This document shows, piece after piece, positions 7,761 through 17,544 of a DNA stretch of 58,132 nucleotides (positions are counted from its first letter, which is position 1; each line of letters starts with the position of its first letter). The translations under genes were made by a program, and so were the position numbers. A model generated the notes under the pieces. It was given only the letters and a program-made list of their open reading frames with translations. It was not told the origin of the DNA and ran no database searches. Source of the DNA: Desulfococcaceae bacterium (GTDB taxonomy: Bacteria; Desulfobacterota; Desulfobacteria; Desulfobacterales; Desulfosalsimonadaceae); assembly GCA_030145385.1 (NCBI GenBank), contig JAQYVU010000016.1, forward strand, positions 1 through 58,132, read 5' to 3'.

Positions 7761-9401
7761 TTATCCGATGGACAAACCGAAATCTTCCAGATCCAGGTTA
7801 TCATCTATGGAAATGATTTGTGACAGCATGGTGCGCATTTCTTCCGGAACAATATCCTCATACTGCTCGAAATTCTTCATAAACTCCGCGACCAGACGAA
7901 TGGCCCGCAGTTCATATTCGCCGGCATCTTCCGCCGATTTCCTCGGGTTTAAGATATCTGCCGGAACCACATCGCCCGGGCTTTTCTTTGGAATTTCAAA
8001 CTGAAATACCGGATCGGCTTCAAATTCCATTTTTGAAAGCTCCCCGGAAATTGCCGCTTTAACCAATGCCCGGGTATGCGCAATTTTGATCCGTTCACTC
8101 TTAAAGCTTGGCTCTCCGCTCCACCCGGTATTCACCAGCCAGCAGTTAATATTGTATTTAATAATATTTTCCATCATACGCTTGGCATATGCATATGCCG
8201 GCAACGCAATCATTGTATCGCCAAATGCCACACTGAACATGACCTGGGGCTCAAATTCACCGGATTCCATCTGATTGAATTTTGACGTATATGCGGACAA
8301 AAATGCGTAAACCGCCTGTTCCGGGGTCAGCCGGGCAATGGGGGGAAGAACGCCATATGCGTCGCAGGTCAACAGAAAAAGGTTTTGGGGATGATCAAAC
8401 AATCCTTCCCGATAAGCATGGGGGATGTGAGATATGGGATAGATGCACCGGGTATTTTCTGTCAGACTGTCATCCGTTAAATCAACCCGCCGGGTATCCA
8501 TATCAATGGCAACATTTTCCAGAATGGCACCGAACTTTCGCGTACACTCATAGATAAAAGGCTGTTTTTCTTTTGCAATATTCATAATCTTGGCATAGCC
8601 GCCCCACTCAAGATTAAACAGTCCCTTCTCACTCCAGGCATGCGCATGGTCCCCGATCAAACTTCGCTCAGGATCAACCGCCAGCGTTGATTTACCCGTA
8701 TCCTCCCGGCCTAAAAAGATTGCCACATCGCCATCTTTGCCCACATTGGCCGAACAGCGCATGCAGAAAACAGATTCCGGCATCAGGTAGCTGGCAAGAG
8801 TGAACACCACCTGCCGGATTTCACCGGCATAACTGGAACCTCCCACCAGAACAAGCTTCTGGGTTAAATTGATAATAACAAATGAAGTTGAATTGGTGCC
8901 ATCAAGTTCCGGAATCGCATTAAAACCCGGAATGTGAATGATCGTAAATTCCGGCCCAAATGCTTCCAGTCTTTGCAGGTCATCCACCTGAAAAAACATA
9001 TTACGGACAAACAGGCTGTGCCATGCTGTTTCCGTTACAATCCGGACGGGCATTTGATATTCTTGTTCACTGCCGACCAGACAATCCTGAACATAGGCTT
9101 CCTTATTATGCATATAGGCCAGCATGCGATGAAACAGTGTATTAAAATGATTTTCCGATAATTCGTTTTTTTCTTCACTCCAAAAAATCTTTTTTTCACT
9201 GTACGGGTCTTTGACAAAAAATTTATCTTCGGGCGGCAGCTCTGCATAATGACCGGTCCGAACAACAATCGGCCCCAAATGAGCTATCTGACCTTCACGG
9301 TTGTTCACGATCTCCTCATACAAAACAGACGTGGGCAGATTTCGGTATATGCGCCTCAAATGCTTACGCCCAAAATATTCAAGATCCAGACTTTCAACCA
9401 T
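7761..9401 (-). CDS. PEP carboxykinase (ATP)-like protein with replaced active-site residues
   Basis: 546 residues, close to PckA length, and alignable by eye to E. coli PckA along its whole length: TETAWHSLFVRNMF, SANVGKDGDVAIF, TENTRCIYPI, CDAYGVLPP, WLVNTGWSG. The P-loop is intact (GREDTGKST, 231-239). Key positions differ: the PEP/CO2-binding Arg65 of TGRSPKDK is H51 in TGHYAELPPEDK; metal ligand Lys213 (EMKKG) is Q197 in EIRQV; His232 (MHCSANVG) is R215; Asp269 (GDDEHGW) is H252 in GDHAHAW. Normal PckA makes PEP from oxaloacetate and ATP. Here ATP binding may persist but standard Mn-dependent chemistry looks unlikely, so no gene symbol is given. Good AAAGGAG before the ATG; probably co-transcribed with the upstream CoA-transferase-like gene (99-bp gap). 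Confidence 0.85.
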   Translation of the reverse strand: MVESLDLEYFGRKHLRRIYRNLPTSVLYEEIVNNREGQIAHLGPIVVRTGHYAELPPEDKFFVKDPYSEKKIFWSEEKNELSENHFNTLFHRMLAYMHNKEAYVQDCLVGSEQEYQMPVRIVTETAWHSLFVRNMFFQVDDLQRLEAFGPEFTIIHIPGFNAIPELDGTNSTSFVIINLTQKLVLVGGSSYAGEIRQVVFTLASYLMPESVFCMRCSANVGKDGDVAIFLGREDTGKSTLAVDPERSLIGDHAHAWSEKGLFNLEWGGYAKIMNIAKEKQPFIYECTRKFGAILENVAIDMDTRRVDLTDDSLTENTRCIYPISHIPHAYREGLFDHPQNLFLLTCDAYGVLPPIARLTPEQAVYAFLSAYTSKFNQMESGEFEPQVMFSVAFGDTMIALPAYAYAKRMMENIIKYNINCWLVNTGWSGEPSFKSERIKIAHTRALVKAAISGELSKMEFEADPVFQFEIPKKSPGDVVPADILNPRKSAEDAGEYELRAIRLVAEFMKNFEQYEDIVPEEMRTMLSQIISIDDNLDLEDFGLSIG

Positions 9402-9500
9402 GGTTACTCCTTTATATTCAATAGGTTAAAAACTCACCAATCTCGCACTTGACTATCATATCAGATTCGTCATTATAATGCATTCAAACCCATAAAAACT

Positions 9501-11690
9501 TTATATACTTCCTGTTGATGTCAATGCATAGATCACCAGCTTTTGCATCATTTTTTCTTTGGCAGACCCCGGATTATCAAGATCTAATCTTTCCAGATAA
9601 GGCTGGGCACCTTCCGGAATGGTTCGGATGGTCATTGCTTTACCCAGGCTTGACACCTTGCTCAAGCTTTCCGTCATCTGGGCCTTCAGCCATTTTAAGG
9701 ACTTTCCAATAACCAGTTCTTCAGGGGTAAAATCTGTGCCAAACGGAAACGGTTCAAAAAATCCGTTTTCTTTAAACCGCGCCACATCTGCTTCCAGGCG
9801 CTCAGGGGTGTTATTCTTAAACTGATCCGGAATGACATAATCTGCCGGAATCTTTCTGGCTTTTTTCGCTTGTTCCAATAGATCTTCCTGAAAACGGGAA
9901 TCGGTAATGTTAAGCAACTGCGCAATAATTTCCTTGTCCATTTTCCCACGTAAATCCGCAATTCCGTATTCGGTAATTACAAAATCCCGCAAATGACGTG
10001 GAATTGTTGTATGGCCGTAATTAAAAACGATATTGGAAGCCGCTGACTTGCCAGCCCCGCGCACGCCTTTACACATGAGTATGGATCGCCCGTCCGGAAG
10101 CGCATGGGCCTGGGACACAAAATTATACTGCCCGCCGACACCGCTGACCACCTGGCCACTCTCAAGACCATCGGAAACAACGGCCCCGGAAAGGGTTACC
10201 ATCAGACAGGCATTCACAAAGCGGCCGTTTTTGCGCTGGAGGCATTTGAGTTCTTCGCTGTAATAGGGATTATTGCCATAAAGCTGATTAACGTTTAACA
10301 CACTGGTCATGAATATTTTTTTGCGTTCTTCCTCGCTCATGTCATTGAGCATTTGATACAGACTTTCTGGTCCAAGAAAAAACCCGCCGTGAATTAAAAT
10401 ATCTTTTTTCAGCGTGGATCCCAGGCAACTTGAAATCACCTGATCCATATTGCCTGAATCGTTTAAGTCTGCAGAAATCTCAGTTTTACCATTTTTAATC
10501 ATATTGTTTTCAAAGGTCAGGCCTTCTTTAAAGATTCCGAACTCTGTCAGAAAATCAAAATCCTTTTCATTTAAATTCGGCCTTACAGCGCCTTCTTCAA
10601 TGAGAAGCTCTAACGTTTTCGGTGTAACCTTGTCTGTAATTTTTCGTTCATTGAGCAGGCGCTGAATATGAACATTATTATATGTTTTCCGCTTGACTAC
10701 GCCGCTTTCCAGCAAGTATAGATAGCCATCCACCAACATCTCGGTGGAACCCGTGATGCCATCTTTAAAGGTATTAATACCCCCGACCCGATCGATCACA
10801 TTTCCAAACTTTCCCAACATTCCGGTATCGTTGACGAATTTCTTATATTCCGCATTTTGGGTATGCCGCATCCGCAGGCCGTAGCATAATGCATCACCTA
10901 AAGATCCAATACCAATTTGAAGGGTGCCGTTGTCTTTAATTAATGTACTGGCATACATACCGATCATATAATCCGGCGTGGTAATTGACATTTTAGGAGC
11001 GCCAAAGAGACGGGAGGTATATTCCGGTGCATCAACAATGGCATCAAACGCATCTGCTTTTAGCACTGCGTCCCCATACATAAAGGGGAGATTCTGATTA
11101 ACCTGAGCAATGATGGCTATTTTTTTCCCCTGCTTTTCCAGTTCCCGCATGGCTGGTGAAATATCTAACGTTACTTCCGGATTACAGCTCATGCTGTAGA
11201 GGGTTTCCCCGTCAATTTCTTTTTTGCACACCATCTGAGCCGCGACATTGACTCCGTTATCGATTGAATCCCGCCAGGCATGGGTGTAATTTGAACTGAC
11301 ATAGTTCATCTGGGTATGATCCACATTGATATAGGATCCTGCTTTTGCGTAGAATTCTCTCAATTCAAAATTTTCAGGAAGCGTTCCCTTTCGAAGGTCC
11401 AGCATATAATCCAGCTCAACATACCCGTCAAATTTTCTTTCAACAAAAGGCCCTAAAAATTTCTGTTCCAGATCACTGGCACCTTTCGGCTTTTCAAGAG
11501 ACAGGGCTGTCACAAAAACAAGGTTCATTGACGAATCTTCTTTGGCTCGCCGGTATAAAGCATTTGCAAACTCATTCGGCTTTCCGAGACCTAAGGGCAT
11601 TCCAAAAACAATTTTTTTCCCCACCTTGCTGATGACATCGTCTACACATTTTTCAACATCCTGGTAATATACCGGGCGTTTACCTTCCAT
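9501..11690 (-). CDS. Acetyl-CoA hydrolase/CoA-transferase family protein
   Basis: 729 residues, a long member of the acetyl-CoA hydrolase / 4-hydroxybutyrate CoA-transferase family. The N-terminal half carries the CoA-transferase fold (GMPLGLGKPNEFANALYRRA, ...YVSSNYTHAW, LQIGIGSLGDAL). The C-terminal half has VVSGVGGQYNFVSQAHALPDG and ITEYGIADLRGK, the typical C-terminal domain signature. It likely moves CoA between acetyl-CoA or another acyl-CoA and a carboxylate; the substrate cannot be told. An insertion of about 200 residues in the middle (near 330-500) makes it longer than the usual 430-530 residues. GGAGGATAGCAA precedes the ATG. Upstream of and probably in one unit with the PEPCK-like gene. 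Confidence 0.85.
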   Translation of the reverse strand: MEGKRPVYYQDVEKCVDDVISKVGKKIVFGMPLGLGKPNEFANALYRRAKEDSSMNLVFVTALSLEKPKGASDLEQKFLGPFVERKFDGYVELDYMLDLRKGTLPENFELREFYAKAGSYINVDHTQMNYVSSNYTHAWRDSIDNGVNVAAQMVCKKEIDGETLYSMSCNPEVTLDISPAMRELEKQGKKIAIIAQVNQNLPFMYGDAVLKADAFDAIVDAPEYTSRLFGAPKMSITTPDYMIGMYASTLIKDNGTLQIGIGSLGDALCYGLRMRHTQNAEYKKFVNDTGMLGKFGNVIDRVGGINTFKDGITGSTEMLVDGYLYLLESGVVKRKTYNNVHIQRLLNERKITDKVTPKTLELLIEEGAVRPNLNEKDFDFLTEFGIFKEGLTFENNMIKNGKTEISADLNDSGNMDQVISSCLGSTLKKDILIHGGFFLGPESLYQMLNDMSEEERKKIFMTSVLNVNQLYGNNPYYSEELKCLQRKNGRFVNACLMVTLSGAVVSDGLESGQVVSGVGGQYNFVSQAHALPDGRSILMCKGVRGAGKSAASNIVFNYGHTTIPRHLRDFVITEYGIADLRGKMDKEIIAQLLNITDSRFQEDLLEQAKKARKIPADYVIPDQFKNNTPERLEADVARFKENGFFEPFPFGTDFTPEELVIGKSLKWLKAQMTESLSKVSSLGKAMTIRTIPEGAQPYLERLDLDNPGSAKEKMMQKLVIYALTSTGSI

Positions 11691-11809
11691 TTGCTATCCT
11701 CCGGAAACTTAAGTCACAAAAAATTAATATCAACTTGCCTGCTAACAGTGTTTATGTGCAGCACGACTCGCCATCACCCGCCATTTTTTTCCCGGCCAAT
11801 GATTAAATC

Positions 11810-11835
11810 AAAAAAGCCGGGCTAAAACTGCCGGC
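11810..11835 (-). terminator. Intrinsic terminator after the GlcF-like gene
   Basis: On the minus strand GCCGG, a 10-nt loop, CCGGC and then TTTTTT. It lies about 235 bp downstream of the GlcF-like stop. The 5-bp all-GC stem with a six-T tail is acceptable but short. Confidence 0.5.
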
Positions 11836-12069
11836 ACCAATAATATTTATTTTGGGAATAGAATCTTGATGCAACTCTGTAAATAATTTCATTTCTCATC
11901 GCCAGAAGAGGTAACCGGAAGCTTGCGATGCCTCAAATTATTAAGATTCTTCAATAAAAAATCATTAATTACAAAAAATGTCAATATTATTTCTTCAATT
12001 AAAGCGACGTATTTTTAGTCAACCGTCTAAGTTTAAGGTTGAATTTTATCATCAGCCAGAAGCGGCGGA

Positions 12070-13440
12070 TTAGAAAATTTTCTCAGAATAAAGTTCAGCC
12101 ACGTGCGCAACACGGATTTGTTTTTTTTGCCTGGCAAGCATATCCGCCAGTTGAATCATGCACGCCGGGCAACCGGTTGCCACAACAGCGGCACCGGTGC
12201 TTTCGATGCCGGCAACTTTCTTTTTACCAATGTCTGTGGAAAGAGTATAGTGCGTCAGGTTAAAACTGCCGCCCATACCGCAGCAGGATGCGGCATCCGG
12301 CATTTCCGCAAATGAATAGGCATCATTGGCTTGAACCACAATTCTCGGTTCAGAATAGACATTCAGAGTTTTTCTTAAATGACAGGGGTCGTGATAGGTG
12401 ACAATTGGTTTTGAAGATTTTTCTTCCGGCGGGACACAAGGCTTCACCCCGATCACATCCACTAAAAATTGATTGATATCAAAGGTTTTTTCAGCAATTT
12501 GACGAACTGCTGCTTTCTGATCTTCCGAAGATGATTCAAACTCAGGCTTGAACATAGCCGGCCAGATTTTATTAATGGTGGCCGTGCAGGTTGCACAACC
12601 GGTAATCAGATAATCAAAGCCCGACGGGTCAAACAGATTCAGACTGTGTGCAACCAGCCGGTTAAATGTCAAATAATCGCCGGAAGACAGGGCAGGGATG
12701 CCGCAGCACCCCTGGGACGGCGGTATGATTACCCGCACTTTGTGAAAGTTCAAAATACGTACAATGTCTATAGCGACTTGAGGAAATACTTTATCCAGCA
12801 GGCACCCGACAAAAAAGGCAACCTTTAAACCTGGTTCTGTTTCGGATTTTTTCAGTTCCTGTTTTAGTTTCGGTTTTAGCCCCGATTTCAGCCCGGAGCT
12901 AATTTTATGAAACGGGATCGGGGCCAGGGGAACCATTTGGCGCTCAGACAGCAGTGGCGACACCATTGTTGAACAGGAAGCGTCCAGCTTAAAGTCCGTC
13001 TTTTTAAATAACAGATATTGCCATCGGGCACCCCACGCAACAATCCGGTCAAAAAAATTCGGGTTTGACAACAGGTACCGGAAAATAATTTTTTTGACCA
13101 GAGACAATCCGCTGTATCCGTTGATGATCATCCGTGCGTTTAAAAAAATTTCCACGGTATTTACCCCTCTCGGGCAATTTGCCGCACACGACCCGCACAA
13201 AAGGCATCGATCCAGCCGTTGCCGAACACCTGCGGGATCATCAAAAAATGACCGCATCAGTCCATCCAAAAGCATCAGCTTGCCCCTGGCAACATCACTT
13301 TCATTTTTTGTGATATCGTATAAAGGACAAACCGACTGACAGATACCGCACCGGGAGCATTGCGCCACCTGCTGATCCAGTGTTTTCATCAAACGGATCA
13401 GTTCGATCATTTTTAATCGTTTTCTTTTCAAATCCAGCAT
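12070..13440 (-). CDS. GlcF/LutA-type (Fe-S) oxidoreductase subunit
   Basis: 456 residues. Two 4Fe-4S ferredoxin motifs lie near the N-terminus (CSRCGICQSVCPLYD about 28-42 and CLLCGSCAANCPRGV about 80-95). Two CCG cysteine-rich domains follow: GCCGIPALSSGDY with TGCATC, and SCCGMGGSFNLTHY with TGCPACM, the second introduced by YHDPCHLRK. This is the architecture of glycolate oxidase subunit GlcF and of lactate-oxidation Fe-S subunits, which pass electrons from an FAD dehydrogenase. No FAD subunit (GlcD type) is next to it. A Lys/Leu-rich repeat (KSGLKPKLKQELKKSE, from a short tandem nucleotide repeat near 12855-12890) links the two halves. Start uncertain: three in-frame ATGs within 18 codons, none with a strong ribosome site. 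Confidence 0.87.
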   Translation of the reverse strand: MLDLKRKRLKMIELIRLMKTLDQQVAQCSRCGICQSVCPLYDITKNESDVARGKLMLLDGLMRSFFDDPAGVRQRLDRCLLCGSCAANCPRGVNTVEIFLNARMIINGYSGLSLVKKIIFRYLLSNPNFFDRIVAWGARWQYLLFKKTDFKLDASCSTMVSPLLSERQMVPLAPIPFHKISSGLKSGLKPKLKQELKKSETEPGLKVAFFVGCLLDKVFPQVAIDIVRILNFHKVRVIIPPSQGCCGIPALSSGDYLTFNRLVAHSLNLFDPSGFDYLITGCATCTATINKIWPAMFKPEFESSSEDQKAAVRQIAEKTFDINQFLVDVIGVKPCVPPEEKSSKPIVTYHDPCHLRKTLNVYSEPRIVVQANDAYSFAEMPDAASCCGMGGSFNLTHYTLSTDIGKKKVAGIESTGAAVVATGCPACMIQLADMLARQKKQIRVAHVAELYSEKIF

Positions 13441-13527
13441 GAAAGCATTGCAAAATTAATTTTCAAAAGTTAAAAGAAAGGTTGATTTATTATCAAATAA
13501 CCAAAATTATCACAAGGAAACAACCGG

Positions 13528-13782
13528 ATGAAAGACAGCAACGGCCTTTATTATAATCCTTTTCCCGAAAATAAACGGGTCCGAATGTACGTGAAAAAGG
13601 AAAAAAACACCATTTATTTCAGATTATGGAACACCGACGATGAACTGCTCTGGAAAGAGCATGGGTGGGTGCCGTATGAAACAATAAAGAAGGCATCCGA
13701 TCTATATACCGGCAAAAACTTCAATCCCAACGAAGCGTATGACTTGAACGTCGCAACAGCAATTTTAAAAGAATCCGAATAA
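13528..13782 (+). CDS. Small conserved-looking protein of unknown function
   Basis: 84 residues, soluble, rich in charged and aromatic residues (YYNPFPENKRVRMYVKK, YFRLWNTDDELLWKEHGWVPYE). AAGGAAA lies nine bases before the ATG. The composition is that of a real protein and it is not overlapped by another gene. Tight aromatic/charged beta-rich pattern suggests a small globular fold, but I do not recognise a family. It stands alone between the GlcF-like and acyl-CoA synthetase genes, divergent from the former and convergent with the latter (stop to stop about 24 bp). Confidence 0.7.
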   Translation: MKDSNGLYYNPFPENKRVRMYVKKEKNTIYFRLWNTDDELLWKEHGWVPYETIKKASDLYTGKNFNPNEAYDLNVATAILKESE

Positions 13783-13805
13783 AAATATAAAATCTTATAA
13801 TTACA

Positions 13806-15362
13806 TTATATTTTAGAGTATTTCCCCCTGAGTTTCGGTTTTTCAATCTTACCGGTCGGGTTTCTCGGCACTTCTCCTAAAATCACTTTTCTCGGGCGCT
13901 TATATCTCGGCAGGGCCGCACAGAATTGTATAATCTCGTCTTCGGACATCCGGATGCCGGGCTTAAGAGATATAACCGCCGCAACAATCTCCCCTAAGCG
14001 CATATCAGGAATTCCAATCACACCCGCATCCAGAATTTTGTCGTTTGTCATTAAAAAATTTTCAATTTCATTGGGAAAAATATTTTCACCGCCACTGATA
14101 ATAATATCTTTTTTCCGATCAATCAGCCAGATAAATCCATCCTCATCCTTGCGGGCGATATCACCGGTATGCAGCCACCCGTTTCGGATTGTTTGGGCCG
14201 TTGCTTCAGGGTTCTTATAATACTCTTTCATGACCCCCGGGCCTTTGACCATAAGTTCACCGGGCATCCCGGACACTGCAGGGTTCATGTTCTCGTCAAT
14301 AATTTTGCACTCCCAGTCAAATCCCGGAACACCGATGGACCCGACCTTATGATAATTTTCAACGCCCAAATGAACGCATCCCGGACCGGTGGCTTCTGTC
14401 AGACCGTAATTGGTGTCATATTGATGATTTGGAAAGTATTGTTTCCATTTCTGAATCAGAATTGGGGGAACCGGCTGCGCACCGATATGCATCAGGCGCC
14501 ATTGGTCCAGGTGGTAATCGTTTAAATCGACTTCATTATTTTCAATGGCAACCAGAATATCATGTGCCCAGGGCACCAGAAGCCAGACAATGGTTGCCTG
14601 TTCCTCTGAAACGGCCTCCAGTATACCTTTGGGACTGACCCCCTTTAAGATGACTGATTTTGCGCCGACAATCAGATTCCCGAACCAGTGCATTTTGGCA
14701 CCGGTATGATACAGCGGCGGAATGCACAAAAAATTATCCTCATGAACCTGATTATGATGCCGGTTTTCAACATAACTGGAAAATTCCAGATGCCGGTGCT
14801 GGAGAGACACACCTTTGGGATGACCGGTAGTTCCGGATGTAAAATAAATGCCGGCACCGTCAAACAGGTTTAGCACCACATCCGGTTCGTCAACGCTGTT
14901 ACCGGTTAATGCATCCGGATACCATGTTGCAAATACCGGTTTTTTTTCCAGGCCACCTGCAAATAAATACGTATGGACCGTTTGATCGAGTACGGATTTT
15001 GATTCATTGATTCGGTCGATAAACTCCTCGCCAAAAATGATCGCATTTGCCTCGGACAGCTGAATGCAGCGTTTGATGTCATCTGCCTGAAATCTGAAAT
15101 TCAAGGGAACCGCAATGGCACCGGCCCTCAAAATCCCAAAATAAATCGGGAGCCATTCAATACAGTTCATCATTAACAATACAACCCGGTCGCCCTTTTT
15201 AATCCCATAAGCGCCCAGACTGTTCGCCAGCTGGTTAGACTGATGATAAAATTCCTTCCAGGTCATTGAAGAACGCTTACCGGTTGTCGGCTCTCGCTCA
15301 ATCAATGCCGTCTCATCTCCGTATATCCTGAAATTTCGGGCCAGTATTTCTGTAATCAGCAT
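13806..15362 (-). CDS. AMP-forming acyl-CoA synthetase (long/medium-chain fatty acid type)
   Basis: 518 residues, standard length for class I adenylating enzymes. Motifs in order: P-loop-like YFTSGTTGHPKGV (about 172-184), the LTEATG motif, TGDIARKDEDGFIWLIDRKKDIIISGG (hinge) and the C-terminal catalytic lysine in RNPTGKIEKPKLR. It would activate a carboxylic acid to acyl-CoA through an acyl-adenylate. No other beta-oxidation gene is adjacent, so the chain length is open. Monocistronic; a strong terminator (15492-15526) separates it from the upstream dnaK. Confidence 0.88.
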   Translation of the reverse strand: MLITEILARNFRIYGDETALIEREPTTGKRSSMTWKEFYHQSNQLANSLGAYGIKKGDRVVLLMMNCIEWLPIYFGILRAGAIAVPLNFRFQADDIKRCIQLSEANAIIFGEEFIDRINESKSVLDQTVHTYLFAGGLEKKPVFATWYPDALTGNSVDEPDVVLNLFDGAGIYFTSGTTGHPKGVSLQHRHLEFSSYVENRHHNQVHEDNFLCIPPLYHTGAKMHWFGNLIVGAKSVILKGVSPKGILEAVSEEQATIVWLLVPWAHDILVAIENNEVDLNDYHLDQWRLMHIGAQPVPPILIQKWKQYFPNHQYDTNYGLTEATGPGCVHLGVENYHKVGSIGVPGFDWECKIIDENMNPAVSGMPGELMVKGPGVMKEYYKNPEATAQTIRNGWLHTGDIARKDEDGFIWLIDRKKDIIISGGENIFPNEIENFLMTNDKILDAGVIGIPDMRLGEIVAAVISLKPGIRMSEDEIIQFCAALPRYKRPRKVILGEVPRNPTGKIEKPKLRGKYSKI

Positions 15363-15491
15363 ATTTTACACCCAGATATCTCCGAATCCATAAAACAGTT
15401 CCATAAACAGGTTTTCAATTATTATAAGAATTTAAATACAATGCACCTATCAAATCATTGAAAAAAGTCAACTTTTTTCAATGGCACACAA

Positions 15492-15526
15492 AAAAACCCG
15501 GAACACAGATCATGTTCCGGGTTTTT
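15492..15526. terminator. Strong intrinsic terminator after dnaK
   Basis: A 14-bp perfect stem AAAAACCCGGAACA / TGTTCCGGGTTTTT with a 7-nt loop and flanking A/T runs. It lies 42 bp downstream of the dnaK stop codon. Confidence 0.92.
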
Positions 15527-15567
15527 AATTATTATTACATTTTTTTTTACAAAACCATCAATTTTAT

Positions 15568-17496
15568 TTACTTCTTCTCATCTTTAACTTCTTCAAAATC
15601 CGCGTCAACGACATCTTCGTCGTCCCCGGCAGCCTGGCCCTGTCCGGCATCTCCGGCCGCATCCGGACCATCGGCCTGCGCACCTGCCTGGGAAGCCTGT
15701 TGATAAATTGCTTCTGCCAGTTTATGGGAAGCCTGGGTCAGCTCTTCCGTCAACCGCTTGACTTCATCCGTATCATCGCCTTCCATGGCTTTTTTCAGCT
15801 GTTCTGTTATGCCTTCCACTTTGGCTTTGGTTTCAGCGTCCACCTTGTCGCCCAGTTCGGCCATGGATTTTTCAGTCGAGTATATCAGTGAATCCGCATT
15901 ATTCTTGGCTTCAACTTTTTCCCTTAAGCTCTTATCTTCATCGGCATGAAGCTCGGCATCTTTCACCAGGTTATCAATCTCTTCCTGAGACAAACCGCTG
16001 GAAGCGGTGATCTGAATGGACTGTTCTTTTCCTGTGGCCATATCTTTTGCCGACACATGCACAATACCGTTTGCGTCAATGTCAAATGTCACTTCAATCT
16101 GCGGCACGCCGCGGGGAGCCGGCGGGATATCAGCCAGATCAAACCGCCCCATTGTTTTATTGTAAGCGGCCATTTCCCGCTCTCCCTGAAGCACGTGAAT
16201 GGATACGGCCGGCTGACTGTCCTGAGCAGTTGAAAAGACCTGACTCTTTCTTGTGGGGATCGTGGTATTTTTCTCAATCAGCTTTGTCATCACCCCGCCC
16301 AGTGTTTCAATTCCCAGTGAAAGCGGCGTCACATCCAGCAGAAGAACATCTTTTACATCGCCCATTAAAACGCCGCCCTGAATCGCGGCACCGAGTGCAA
16401 CCACTTCGTCAGGGTTCACGCCTTTATGCGGTTCTTTACCGAAAATTTTCTTTACCCGATCCTGAACTGCCGGCATCCGGATCATTCCGCCGACAAGGAT
16501 GACTTCATCGATTTGAGACGCAGAAAGTCCCGCATCTTTTAAAGCCGTTACACAGGGACGTTCAAGATTGTCCAGAAGGTCGCTCACAAGTGATTCAAAT
16601 TTTGCCCGGGTCAGCTTGATGTTCAGATGTTTCGGGCCATTTGCATCTGCTGTGATAAAAGGAAGATTCACATCCGTCTGCAGCGCTGTGGACAGTTCCA
16701 TTTTGGCTTTTTCAGCACCTTCCTTCAGCCGCTGAAGCGCCATTTTATCGCTCCGGATGTCAATTCCGTTTTCCTTTTTGAATTCATCGGCCAGATAATC
16801 AATCAAACGCAGATCAAAATCATCACCGCCCAGGTGAGTATCTCCGTTTGTGGATTTTACTTCAAAAACCCCATCGCCGATTTCAAGAATGGAAACATCA
16901 AAAGTGCCACCGCCAAGGTCGAATACGGCTATTTTTTCATCGGACTTTTTATCCAGGCCATATGCCAGAGATGCAGCGGTCGGTTCATTGATAATCCGAA
17001 GCACATTCAACCCGGCAATCTTTCCGGCATCTTTGGTCGCCTGGCGCTGACTGTCGTCAAAATACGCGGGGACCGTAATAACCGCATCGGTCACTGTTTC
17101 GCCTAAGTATTCTTCAACCGTATGTTTGATATCAGCCAGAATAAACGATGAGATTTCCGCCGGACTGTGCTTCTTTCCCCGCAGGTTAATGCGGACATCT
17201 CCATTGCCGGCTTTCTCAATTTTATATGGAAGGTTTTTGATATCATTCTGTACCACTGCCGAGTCAAATTTTCTTCCAATCAGCCGCTTAACGCCAAAAA
17301 CCGTATTCTCCGGATTCGTGATTGCCTGACGTTTTGCAACCTGACCGACTAACCGCTCGCCGCTTTCGGTAACGCTCACAGTAGAAGGGGTTGTTCGACC
17401 GCCTTCAGGGTTCGTGATAACGTTGGTGTCATTCTGTTCTCTTATCGCGACACACGAGTTCGTTGTGCCGAGATCAATTCCTATGACCTTCCCCAT
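15568..17496 (-). CDS. dnaK: DnaK (Hsp70) chaperone
   Basis: 642 residues. It begins [18 protein letters not shown] with the phosphate-1 loop; [15 protein letters not shown] and [14 protein letters not shown] complete the actin-type ATPase. The substrate domain holds [20 protein letters not shown], and the tail ends in the acidic EEVKDEKK typical of bacterial DnaK. ATP-driven folding chaperone of the cytoplasm, working with GrpE (just upstream, 48-bp gap) and a DnaJ that is not in the window. One residue in the lid, VGGMIRMP rather than VGGSTRMP, is a mild variant. Strong AAGGAGGC ribosome site before the ATG. Confidence 0.98.
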   Translation of the reverse strand: MGKVIGIDLGTTNSCVAIREQNDTNVITNPEGGRTTPSTVSVTESGERLVGQVAKRQAITNPENTVFGVKRLIGRKFDSAVVQNDIKNLPYKIEKAGNGDVRINLRGKKHSPAEISSFILADIKHTVEEYLGETVTDAVITVPAYFDDSQRQATKDAGKIAGLNVLRIINEPTAASLAYGLDKKSDEKIAVFDLGGGTFDVSILEIGDGVFEVKSTNGDTHLGGDDFDLRLIDYLADEFKKENGIDIRSDKMALQRLKEGAEKAKMELSTALQTDVNLPFITADANGPKHLNIKLTRAKFESLVSDLLDNLERPCVTALKDAGLSASQIDEVILVGGMIRMPAVQDRVKKIFGKEPHKGVNPDEVVALGAAIQGGVLMGDVKDVLLLDVTPLSLGIETLGGVMTKLIEKNTTIPTRKSQVFSTAQDSQPAVSIHVLQGEREMAAYNKTMGRFDLADIPPAPRGVPQIEVTFDIDANGIVHVSAKDMATGKEQSIQITASSGLSQEEIDNLVKDAELHADEDKSLREKVEAKNNADSLIYSTEKSMAELGDKVDAETKAKVEGITEQLKKAMEGDDTDEVKRLTEELTQASHKLAEAIYQQASQAGAQADGPDAAGDAGQGQAAGDDEDVVDADFEEVKDEKK

Positions 17497-17544
17497 TTTT
17501 GCCTCCTTAGTTATATATTGTATTCTTTTTATTGTATTTAATTT

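Noticed and set aside
16047-16502. 151-codon plus-strand frame opposite dnaK
   Set aside because: Shadow of the dnaK codon pattern; dnaK motifs on the other strand are unambiguous.
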